From Alteribacter aurantiacus DSM 18675 (lineage in GTDB: Bacteria > Bacillota > Bacilli > Bacillales > Salisediminibacteriaceae), in contig NZ_KE386941.1 in assembly GCF_000429705.1 (NCBI RefSeq), forward strand, positions 1,660,530 through 1,724,529: DNA of 64,000 nt, given 5' to 3'. Shown piece by piece: positions 53,082 through 60,557 of this stretch. The notes beneath the pieces are model-generated. The model was not told the DNA's origin, did not search any database, and saw nothing but the letters and a program-made list of their open reading frames with translations. Position numbers and translations under genes: made by a program. Numbering within the stretch: the stretch's first letter is position 1; every line of letters begins with the position of its first letter.

Positions 53082-53981
53082 CTACTCTTTCCTTCCTTCT
53101 TGTAGCGGTCGAGCCACTTCTTTTTCTCTCATTCTTCTGAACTCTCTTGGCGAAATGCCTTCCACTCTTTTAAACAACCTAGAAAAATAACTTCGGTCTT
53201 GGATCCCTACTTCTGTGCTGATCGCCCCGAGGTCCATGTTCGTTGTGATTAACAAGTCTTTGGCCACCTCTAATCGGTAACGACTGACATACTGAACAGG
53301 TGTAAGCCCCGTGACTCTTTTTAAACACCTTGAAACATAATCAGGGTGGTACAAAAGCTCTTTAGCAATGTTCGTAAGAGTAAGAGCTGAATCAGCATAA
53401 TGCTCTCTAATAAAGTGAATGGTCTCTTCAGCTACTCGCTCTGCACTCGTTGGTAATTGGATTGCTTCTTGTTGCAATAATAAAAGGCCTTCATAAAATA
53501 ATGATTGTTGTTTCATCTTATCCATAGGTGATTGAGAGTGGTTTAGTAAGCTTAAGTGATCGAGCAAGTTCTCCACTCTCTCTTTGTTTTGAATCTTACC
53601 GTATCTAGGAATATGCAGGAGAAAATCAGCCGGTTCGGTAAACGTACTTTCCCTGACCAATACGTGAGACCAATCAAACAGTTTGTTATCCGCTAAGGTA
53701 TAAGATCCAGGAAACACAAAATGAACCCAGAAGAAGCGAGTATCTTCCTCGCACCCTTTGAATCCCCCGTGACGGAGTCCTGGTGCCAACAATAAGTATT
53801 CTCCTTGTTGAACTTCATATTCATCGTCTACTTCCTTCATATATAATGTACCTTTTTCTACTATTAAAAGATCAAACACTTCAAAGGTTCTCCAAAAGTG
53901 CTTTTGGCTTTGTTTAAAACTTCCTTTTCCACACTTAATAAAAACGGGCATAGGCGGTACATGGGCCTTCAAAAGGTTCAT
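53082..53981 (-). CDS. AraC-family regulator
   Basis: A 299-residue regulator: N-terminal cupin-like ligand domain (FEVFDLLIVEKGTLYMKEVD, EVQQGEYLLLAPGLRHGG) and C-terminal double helix-turn-helix (about 195-290; LTLTNIAKELLYHPDYVSRC, LGAISTEVGIQDRSYFSRLF). Start ATG 53981 with GGAGG 5 bases upstream. It is divergent from a MATE exporter gene; the shared 123-bp region holds an inverted repeat TGTCC-N5-GGACA and further TGTCCT words, candidate sites. It may sense a drug or sugar and control the exporter. Confidence 0.88.
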   Translation of the reverse strand: MNLLKAHVPPMPVFIKCGKGSFKQSQKHFWRTFEVFDLLIVEKGTLYMKEVDDEYEVQQGEYLLLAPGLRHGGFKGCEEDTRFFWVHFVFPGSYTLADNKLFDWSHVLVRESTFTEPADFLLHIPRYGKIQNKERVENLLDHLSLLNHSQSPMDKMKQQSLFYEGLLLLQQEAIQLPTSAERVAEETIHFIREHYADSALTLTNIAKELLYHPDYVSRCLKRVTGLTPVQYVSRYRLEVAKDLLITTNMDLGAISTEVGIQDRSYFSRLFKRVEGISPREFRRMREKEVARPLQEGRKE

Positions 53982-54077
53982 AACAACCTCCAAGTCGGAT
54001 TTGTCCTATTATTATCGTTATTATACCTTTTAAATCTGATATTGTCCTTATAGACTAATGATAGCTTAATTCGTTAA

Positions 54078-54092
54078 TGTCCAAACAGGACA
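54078..54092. promoter_or_regulatory. Inverted repeat TGTCC-N5-GGACA before the MATE gene
   Basis: TGTCCAAACAGGACA just upstream of the ribosome binding site. Single TGTCCT words recur at about 54017 and 54045 in the same intergenic region; candidate binding sites for the divergent AraC regulator. Confidence 0.5.
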
Positions 54093-54104
54093 CAGGAGGT
54101 AATC

Positions 54105-55478
54105 ATGTCACAACGAGAAAACACCACGAGAAAAAAACTAACTTTATTTGCCCTCACGTGGCCGATCTTCATTGAAATCTTTTTACATATGTTAATGGGA
54201 AATGCCGATACACTCATGCTCAGTCAATATGATGACAATGCAGTAGCTGCCGTAGGCGTATCCAACCAACTCATGAGTGTCATTATCGTCATGTTTGGGT
54301 TTGTTGCTACAGGGACGACTATTTTAATTGCTCAATACTTAGGAGCTAAAAAGGATTTAGAAGCAAGTCGAATTGCCGTGGTTTCTCTTGTAGCCAACTT
54401 GGCTTTTGGATTAATCCTAAGTGCCGTGCTCTTTCTACTCGGACCTTCTCTTTTACAATTAATGAATCTACCTCCGGAATTGATGGATACAGCTCTGATG
54501 TATCTTCGTATTGTAGGAGGATTCGCCTTTGTTCAGGCGTTAATCATGACAGCAGGTGCCGTTATCAAAAGTCATGGTTTCACACGCGATGCCATGTGGA
54601 TCACCCTTGGCATGAATGTATTGAATGTAATCGGAAACTACTTATTTATTTTTGGACCCATGGGCTTTCCTGAGCTCGGTGCAACAGGTGTGGCGATTAG
54701 TACAGCAGCAAGCAGAACCATTGGTCTAGTCGTACTCATGGTTGTTTTATATAAAAGAGTGAATGGAGAACTTCCCTTCTCTTATTTATTCCAAGCTTTC
54801 CCTAGAACAGAGATGAAGCAATTGATGAAAATTGGGATCCCCTCTGCCGGTGAGCACCTCTCATATAACATGAGTCAAGTGGTCATTACTATGTTCGTCG
54901 CATCGATGGGAACCATTGAACTTACAACACGGGTATATGCGATTAATATTATGATGTTCGCTTTTCTCTTTGCCTTTGCGATCGGTCAAGGAACACAGAT
55001 CATCGTTGGCCATTTGGTCGGAGAAGGAAAGCTTGAAGAAGCATATCAACGTTGCTTGAAAAGTCTATGGATCGGTTTTGGAGTCTCCCTAGGAGCGGCA
55101 AGCTTATTCGCTGTTTTTCGTGAGAACCTGTTATCCATTTTTACAGACAATCCACAAATCATTGAACTTGGTGGCATGTTGTTGCTACTTACGATTATAT
55201 TGGAGCCGGGGCGCGCATTTAATTTGATTGTGATCAACTGCCTTCGAGCTGCCGGGGATGTGAAATACCCGGTTTATATCGGGATTCTCTCTATGTGGGG
55301 AGTGTCTGTCACCATTTCGTATACGGCAGGCATTGTGTTAGGGCTAGGACTAGTCGGTATTTGGATCGCTTTAATCGCTGATGAATGGTTAAGGGGACTT
55401 TTGATGCTTAGACGGTGGAAAAAAGGAGAATGGAAACGCATGTCCTTTGTGGATGTTAAGGAAAAGGCACACGGGTAA
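54105..55478 (+). CDS. MATE-family efflux transporter
   Basis: A 457-residue exporter with 12 membrane helices in two homologous halves of six (first half LTWPIFIEIFLHMLMGNADTL, GFVATGTTILIAQYLGAKKD; second half IGIPSAGEHLSYNMSQVVIT, FAIGQGTQIIVGHLVGEGK). NorM/DinF-like proteins of this type expel cationic drugs with sodium or protons. AGGAGG stands 6 bases before ATG. Divergent from the AraC gene; a terminator lies at 55544-55570. Confidence 0.9.
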   Translation: MSQRENTTRKKLTLFALTWPIFIEIFLHMLMGNADTLMLSQYDDNAVAAVGVSNQLMSVIIVMFGFVATGTTILIAQYLGAKKDLEASRIAVVSLVANLAFGLILSAVLFLLGPSLLQLMNLPPELMDTALMYLRIVGGFAFVQALIMTAGAVIKSHGFTRDAMWITLGMNVLNVIGNYLFIFGPMGFPELGATGVAISTAASRTIGLVVLMVVLYKRVNGELPFSYLFQAFPRTEMKQLMKIGIPSAGEHLSYNMSQVVITMFVASMGTIELTTRVYAINIMMFAFLFAFAIGQGTQIIVGHLVGEGKLEEAYQRCLKSLWIGFGVSLGAASLFAVFRENLLSIFTDNPQIIELGGMLLLLTIILEPGRAFNLIVINCLRAAGDVKYPVYIGILSMWGVSVTISYTAGIVLGLGLVGIWIALIADEWLRGLLMLRRWKKGEWKRMSFVDVKEKAHG

Positions 55479-55525
55479 ACGATCCTAGTGAGCTGAACCT
55501 ATTAGAGATTTTCGGAACTACCACT

Positions 55526-55618
55526 TTATTTGAAAGTATTAAAGGCATGGAAAAGCTCCATGTCTTTTTTGATTTGGATGACATCTGTTTCAAGCAAATG
55601 ATCCAATCCACTCATCAT
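55526..55618 (-). CDS. Tiny ORF, 30 aa, with strong ribosome binding site
   Basis: MMSGLDHLLETDVIQIKKDM then ELFHAFNTFK and TAA. GAAGGAGG stands 6 bases before the first ATG, one of the best sites in the window. The peptide is amphipathic and acidic, without signal or membrane segment. Its coding region overlaps, antisense, the terminator of the MATE gene. No relative recognised. It could be a small regulatory peptide or a leftover start of a decayed gene. Confidence 0.5.
   Translation of the reverse strand: MMSGLDHLLETDVIQIKKDMELFHAFNTFK
55544..55570 (+). terminator. Terminator after the MATE gene
   Basis: GGCATGGA and TCCATGTC pair, followed by six T. Confidence 0.8.
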
Positions 55619-56000
55619 TAACCACCTCCTTCTATATCATAGAGGAAACCAAACCTCTATGAGTTTGAAAAAAACATTTTCTAATTCACAAGTTTAAGAT
55701 CTATTTTTGGATGGTATAAAGATGGATTTATGTCTGTTAATGATGAAGAATATATTACTAATAATATCTTTTCAGAAAATTAATAGGTTTGTGACATTTA
55801 TAATGAGGGAATAGAGGTATGTTTAATGTGCAATCCCCAGCTTTATTTATGCAAAATTAAGTATAATCATTCACTAACACAGAAAACAGAGAGATTTTTT
55901 ACCTTTTGTTACAAATTAATCCACACAACCGACAAACTCTGACAAATCTAGTTTTCTATGGGGTGAATCTATGATGTTCCCGCTTACAAGTACAATTTTT
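55619..56000. other. AT-rich gap without recognisable gene
   Basis: No frame with start and ribosome binding site, and no strong hairpin, seen here. It leads into the promoter of the TAXI gene. Confidence 0.5.
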
Positions 56001-56029
56001 TTGACAACTTCATAGATTTCTGCTTAAAT
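56001..56029 (+). promoter_or_regulatory. Predicted sigma-A promoter of the TAXI gene
   Basis: Consensus TTGACA (56001-56006), 17-base spacer, TTAAAT (56024-56029). Confidence 0.75.
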
Positions 56030-56100
56030 GTAAAAAGGGTACTAACAATTTTTATACAATGGTTAGTATGAAACTATATTAATTTCAAGGGGGAATTTGC

Positions 56101-57135
56101 ATGAAGAAGTTTTACACAATGTTTGCATCCGCTTTGACACTCGGTATGCTATTGTCTGCGTGTGGCGATGGCGATACGGAAGAAAACGGCGGTGCAGATG
56201 ACGGTGACTCTGACAACGGCCAAGAAGAAACAGCTGGCGATGTTGACGTAACTGGTTTACAAATTGGTACAGGTAGTACTGGGGGTACATATTATCCTCT
56301 AGGACAAGAAATGGCGAACGTAATCAACGCAAACGTTGAAGGTTACGACGGATTCGACCTCAGTGCTGTGGCTACAGGAGCTTCTGTAGACAACCTTGCA
56401 CAGATTTTCCAAGGCGAACTTGACCTAGGAATGAGTGTACACCTTCCAGCTCTAGATGCAGCTGAAGGTACTGGTGAATTTGACGGAGCTCAAGTAGATA
56501 ACTTCGGTTTTATGGGCCACATTTATCCTGAAGTCATGCAAGTTGTCGTTCGTGCGGATGCAGGAATCGAATCTGTTGCTGATCTTGAGGGTATGGATAT
56601 TGCCATTGGACCACCAGGTTCAGGTACGCAAGAGGCTGCTCGCTTGATTCTTGAAGCTTACGGTCTTGAAGATGGTGATTACAACGCGTTTGATGAAGGT
56701 TTTGGTGACGCTGCAGGACGCCTGCAAGATGGTAACTTAGATGCTTCTTTCGGTCTTCTTGGACTACCGGCCGGAAGCATTGAAGAGCTTTCTTTACAAC
56801 GTGATATTGAGCTTCTTTCTTTATCTGATGAAGCTGTAGCTTACATCGAAGAAAACAGTGGATACGAGCTTCTTGAAATTCCAGCTGATTCTTACGACTT
56901 TATGGATGAGCCTGTAAACGCAATTACGGCTTACGCTGTTTTGGTCGGTTCTACTGATACGATTGACGAAGATCTTGGATACGAAATTACGAGAGCCCTT
57001 TACGAAAACTGGGAAGATGTTTCTCATGCACAAGGTCAGCACTTAGACCCTGAGAACATCATGAACGGTTCAGATGGCCTTCCAATGCACCCAGGTGCGG
57101 AGCGATTCTTTGAAGAGCAAGGCTACCTTGACTAA
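56101..57135 (+). CDS. TAXI-family TRAP transporter solute-binding lipoprotein
   Basis: A 344-residue lipoprotein: signal peptide and lipobox LLSAC (Cys21), an acidic Gly/Asp-rich linker (22-48), then the TAXI fold (LQIGTGSTGGTYYPLGQEMA, SAVATGASVDNLAQIFQGEL, DIAIGPPGSGTQEAARLILE). TAXI proteins feed TRAP systems; one characterised member binds glutamate or glutamine. AAGGGGG precedes the ATG. Two hairpin terminators stand between this gene and the permease gene, allowing much more binding protein than permease. Confidence 0.9.
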   Translation: MKKFYTMFASALTLGMLLSACGDGDTEENGGADDGDSDNGQEETAGDVDVTGLQIGTGSTGGTYYPLGQEMANVINANVEGYDGFDLSAVATGASVDNLAQIFQGELDLGMSVHLPALDAAEGTGEFDGAQVDNFGFMGHIYPEVMQVVVRADAGIESVADLEGMDIAIGPPGSGTQEAARLILEAYGLEDGDYNAFDEGFGDAAGRLQDGNLDASFGLLGLPAGSIEELSLQRDIELLSLSDEAVAYIEENSGYELLEIPADSYDFMDEPVNAITAYAVLVGSTDTIDEDLGYEITRALYENWEDVSHAQGQHLDPENIMNGSDGLPMHPGAERFFEEQGYLD

Positions 57136-57146
57136 TTGAATGTGAC

Positions 57147-57180
57147 GGGCCGGACGTGGGTTTTTTGTCCGGCCTTTTTT
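57147..57180 (+). terminator. Terminator 1 between TAXI binding protein and permease
   Basis: GGCCGGAC and GTCCGGCC pair around an 11-base loop, followed by six T. Confidence 0.88.
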
Positions 57181-57303
57181 AAAGAAGTTACACCTATTTC
57201 TTTTTGAGTTTTTAAAATCTTGTAAAGATTGTTTTCCCATAAGAACTATGATAAAACGTTAGTAGCGAATGTTTTGCTCCGCTAAAGAAGTTGTTATGCG
57301 GAA

Positions 57304-57360
57304 TACCGACGAAAAAGCAGGAAGTTAGATCGCTTTCTCCTACTTTTTCGTCGGTTTTTA
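57304..57360 (+). terminator. Terminator 2 / leader hairpin before the permease
   Basis: ACCGACGAAAAAG and CTTTTTCGTCGGT pair around a long loop that itself has AGGA/TCCT, followed by TTTTT. It ends about 30 bases before the permease ATG, so read-through or RNA refolding must happen for expression, or there is a promoter between the two hairpins. Confidence 0.7.
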
Positions 57361-57389
57361 GTTCGTACTTTTGAAAGGACGGTGATTAC

Positions 57390-59363
57390 ATGGCAGATCT
57401 AACCAATCAGCAAGCAATGGATGAAAAAGAACAACAAAAAATGCTCGCGAAATATGACAAAGAAGCAACGTTCAGACAAGATCTCGGCCGTTGGAAATGG
57501 GTCATAGCCTTCGTCGCTATTTCCCTAACAGTCTTTCACTTATACCGCGCAACACCAGCAATCGGTCCGCTCGTATACTTAGTACAAGGAGCCGTTCACC
57601 TTGGTACAGCAATGGGTCTTATCTTTTTGCTCTATCCTGCTACAAAATCGGGGATTACTAAAAGAGGGATTGCATTTTATGATGTAATCTTGGCTCTCCT
57701 TGCCATGGGAAGCTCATTTTATATCTTATTCCGTTATGACTGGATAACAGGACCTGCACGAATTTTAGGGTTTACGACTGTGGATATTATTGTAGCTACA
57801 ATTGGAATTGTTCTACTTCTAGAGGCCACTCGTCGTGCAGTGGGATTACCGATTGTCGTTATTGCTGCTACAGCAATTCTTTACGGTTTGTATGGAACAA
57901 ACTTACCGTACGGATTTGGTCACGGAGGATTTGACTGGTCTGGCCTCTCAAGGCGTTTGTTCTTCTCTTCTGAGGCGATCTTCGGGATTCCGATTCAGAT
58001 CTCCTCAACCTATATTTTCTTGTTCTTATTCTTCGGTGTCATGTTAGTACGAACGGGAGTAGGACAATTTTTTAACGACCTTGCATTTGGTTTAACAGGT
58101 CGGTTTACTGGTGGTACAGCGAAAGCGGCCGTTGCTGCTTCTGCCATGCAAGGAACAGTAACAGGGAGTTCGGTTGCCAATACAGTAGCATCTGGTTCCT
58201 TTACCATTCCGATGATGAAACGTGCAAAATTCAGACCTGAATTTGCCGCTGCTGCTGAAGCATCCGCTTCAACAGGTGGACAAATCATGCCACCAATCAT
58301 GGGAGCAGCTGCTTTTATCATGGCTGAATACATTAGTGATGTATCATATAGTGACATTATCATTATCGGTATCATTCCAGCATTACTTTACTTTACTGGT
58401 GTGTTTTTAGGCACACACTTTGAAGCAAAACGTTATGGTATTCATGGCCTGCCAAAGAGTGAGCTTCCATCCGCCAAGGGATTACTCAAGCGTATGGACC
58501 TCATTTTGCCATTGTTCACCATTATTTATATGCTCGTTTCCGGATTCACACCAACAGCTGCGGCCTTGACAGGGATCGGAACAGCCTTCTTAGTAAGTAT
58601 GTTCAGAAAAGAAACACGAATGGGACCAAGGAGCATTATTGATGCTCTTGAGCAAGGTGCCCGCGTTGCCCTTCCGGTTATCGCAGCGTGTGCGAGTGCC
58701 GGTATTATCGTAGGTGTGGTTGTATTTACAGGTTTAGGTGGGAAAATTGCAGGGGCTCTCCTTACCATTGCAGGAGACAGCCTGTTCTTACTTCTCTTCT
58801 TTACAATGATTGCTTGTATCATTTTAGGAATGGGACTGCCAACAACAGCCAACTACGTTGTTACAGCTTCTATGGCTGCTCCGGCATTAATTGCCTTTGA
58901 TGTGCCACCAATTGCAGCCCATTTCTTCGTTTTCTACTTTGGTATTGTTGCGGATATTACTCCGCCAGTATGTTTGGCTGCCTACGCTGGAGCCGGAATT
59001 GCCAGGGCCAATCCGATGAAAGCCGGTGTAACGGCCTTGAAATTGGCGATTGCCGCTTTTATCATCCCGTATGTGTTTGTATACAGTCCGGTTCTTCTAT
59101 TAGAGGATGCTACGTTCGCTACATTAACTCCGGTTCTTGTTACAGCCATTATTGGAATGGTCGCCATCAGTGCCGCAATGATGGGATACTTCTTCGCGAA
59201 GCCTTACTGGTATGAGCGCATCTTGCTAATCGTAGCAGGTATTATGCTCATTATCCCTGGGAACCTCTTCATCTCGCTCGGTGGACTTGTTCTTCTTGTG
59301 ATCATTGGTGTGGTCCAAAGAATTAGAAATCCTGAAGGTGCGAAAAACAACGCACCTGCATAA
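57390..59363 (+). CDS. TRAP transporter fused permease (DctQM type)
   Basis: A 657-residue membrane protein joining the small (4-helix) and large (12-helix) TRAP subunits, as is usual for TAXI systems. Signatures: AVAASAMQGTVTGSSVANTV, EASASTGGQIMPPIMGAAAF and ITPPVCLAAYAGAGIARANP. Transport is driven by a sodium or proton gradient. AAAGGAC with further GGTG precedes the ATG. It follows the TAXI binding protein gene and ends in its own terminator. Confidence 0.92.
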   Translation: MADLTNQQAMDEKEQQKMLAKYDKEATFRQDLGRWKWVIAFVAISLTVFHLYRATPAIGPLVYLVQGAVHLGTAMGLIFLLYPATKSGITKRGIAFYDVILALLAMGSSFYILFRYDWITGPARILGFTTVDIIVATIGIVLLLEATRRAVGLPIVVIAATAILYGLYGTNLPYGFGHGGFDWSGLSRRLFFSSEAIFGIPIQISSTYIFLFLFFGVMLVRTGVGQFFNDLAFGLTGRFTGGTAKAAVAASAMQGTVTGSSVANTVASGSFTIPMMKRAKFRPEFAAAAEASASTGGQIMPPIMGAAAFIMAEYISDVSYSDIIIIGIIPALLYFTGVFLGTHFEAKRYGIHGLPKSELPSAKGLLKRMDLILPLFTIIYMLVSGFTPTAAALTGIGTAFLVSMFRKETRMGPRSIIDALEQGARVALPVIAACASAGIIVGVVVFTGLGGKIAGALLTIAGDSLFLLLFFTMIACIILGMGLPTTANYVVTASMAAPALIAFDVPPIAAHFFVFYFGIVADITPPVCLAAYAGAGIARANPMKAGVTALKLAIAAFIIPYVFVYSPVLLLEDATFATLTPVLVTAIIGMVAISAAMMGYFFAKPYWYERILLIVAGIMLIIPGNLFISLGGLVLLVIIGVVQRIRNPEGAKNNAPA

Positions 59364-59368
59364 TAGCG

Positions 59369-59410
59369 AAACGCCCCCGCAATCCGAACTCGGATCGCAG
59401 GGGCGTTTTT
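59369..59410 (+). terminator. Terminator after the TRAP permease gene
   Basis: AACGCCCC pairs with GGGGCGTT, with an inner AATCCGA/TCGGATC stem, followed by TTTTT. Confidence 0.88.
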
Positions 59411-59454
59411 TATTTCGTTTATATAAACGAGAAAGTGACGAGTTCGATTTGATT

Positions 59455-59622
59455 ATTGCCGGTTGACATGGGTGGATTTGCGGATGAACTTCATTATTTT
59501 GCGGCTTTGATTCTATGATTTACGGGTTCGTATTCTGATTTTACGGGTTCACTACCCTTATTAACGAGAAGTGCTCTCTTTTTTACGGGTTACCTATTTT
59601 TATTCACGGGTTAGCCAAAATA
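59455..59622. repeat. Phased short-word array E (TTTACGGG core, 21 bp period)
   Basis: Units start at 59476, 59497, 59518, 59539, 59560, 59581 and 59602, exactly 21 bp apart, with a likely further one at 59455. The core runs from TTTGCGG in the first units to TTTACGGGTT in the later ones. On the minus strand a unit reads AACCCGTAAAATCAGAATAC. It lies between two convergent genes. Confidence 0.9.
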
Positions 59623-59661
59623 ACTAAACTCCTCCTCTTACGTGATAAACTCAAACCACCA

Positions 59662-60519
59662 TCACTCTTCAAACACATCAAAATTATCCCAAAGCCCTTC
59701 CAAGTCGTGAAGGCGTTTCTCAACTTTTACGTGTTCTGCTCTTGTCACAGCGGTTACCAAAGCATTGACAATGCTTAGGGGCGCTGAAAAAGAATCGATA
59801 AACGAATTGATCTCTGTGGCTGCTATCAGCTTTAAGTCTCCTAAAGGAACGAGAGGGCTCATGTAGTGGTCCGTGATGATGAGGGTTTTTGCTCCGCGTT
59901 GTTTCGCGTATTTGAGTACCTCTACTGTTCGCTTAGTATACCTTGCAAAACCGAAGCCGATCACCAAGTCATTTTCTTTAATATCCAATAAGTGCTCAGA
60001 CACACCGTCACCTTGACGGATCATCTCCGTATTTTGAAGGACCATGTCCAAATAAAACTCCATGAAGCTTCCAATACTAGCTGCACTTCTATATGCAATA
60101 ATATAGATTCTGTTTGCATCAATAATTTCTTGCACAGCTTGCTCGAAGTGTGCCGTGTTCAACTGATTGAGGGTTGTTTTAAGGTTTTGAATGTCGTCTC
60201 CTAAGATCTCTGTCACGACGTCAGACGTTGAACCGTCTTTGTCCGTGGTTTTAACAAGTACTTCGGCTGAGGTCATCTTTCGTTGCATGGCTTCTTGCAA
60301 ATGCCTTTGGAGGTCTGGATAACCTTTGTAGTTTAAAAAAAAGGCAAACCGGATGACCGTTGCTTCCCCTACACCTACATGCTTTGCAAGTTTCGATGCT
60401 GTTAAAAAAGGCGCTGTCTCCCGGTTTTCAATTAAGTAATTGGCAATTTTTTTATGAGATTTACTCATGGTTTCTTGATAGTTGATCATCCGCTCATACA
60501 CTTCATTTTCGAACATCAT
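59662..60519 (-). CDS. RpiR/MurR-family regulator
   Basis: A 285-residue regulator: N-terminal RpiR helix-turn-helix (about 1-75; ASKLAKHVGVGEATVIRFAF, LNYKGYPDLQRHLQEAM) and a C-terminal SIS domain (about 125-265; RIYIIAYRSAASIGSFMEFY, DLVIGFGFARYTKRTVEVLK). SIS domains normally bind phosphosugars, yet here the neighbours are an aminotransferase and a TRAP transporter, so an amino-acid-related effector is possible. ATG 60519 follows AAAGGAG. The next gene upstream on the same strand is the aminotransferase, 38 bases away, likely one transcript. Confidence 0.88.
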   Translation of the reverse strand: MMFENEVYERMINYQETMSKSHKKIANYLIENRETAPFLTASKLAKHVGVGEATVIRFAFFLNYKGYPDLQRHLQEAMQRKMTSAEVLVKTTDKDGSTSDVVTEILGDDIQNLKTTLNQLNTAHFEQAVQEIIDANRIYIIAYRSAASIGSFMEFYLDMVLQNTEMIRQGDGVSEHLLDIKENDLVIGFGFARYTKRTVEVLKYAKQRGAKTLIITDHYMSPLVPLGDLKLIAATEINSFIDSFSAPLSIVNALVTAVTRAEHVKVEKRLHDLEGLWDNFDVFEE

Positions 60520-60557
60520 CAAACGCTCCTTTTTCCCCTGTCCGCTTATTCCTTGCT

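Noticed and set aside
57252..57300. A sixth phased array (GCGAATG, CCGCTAAAG, GCGG words)
   Set aside because: The words are not in a constant 20-21 bp register, so it does not meet the pattern.
59455..59622. Array E as a CRISPR array
   Set aside because: Units are 21 bp with only 7-10 conserved bases, no constant repeat of 24-37 bp and no cas genes.
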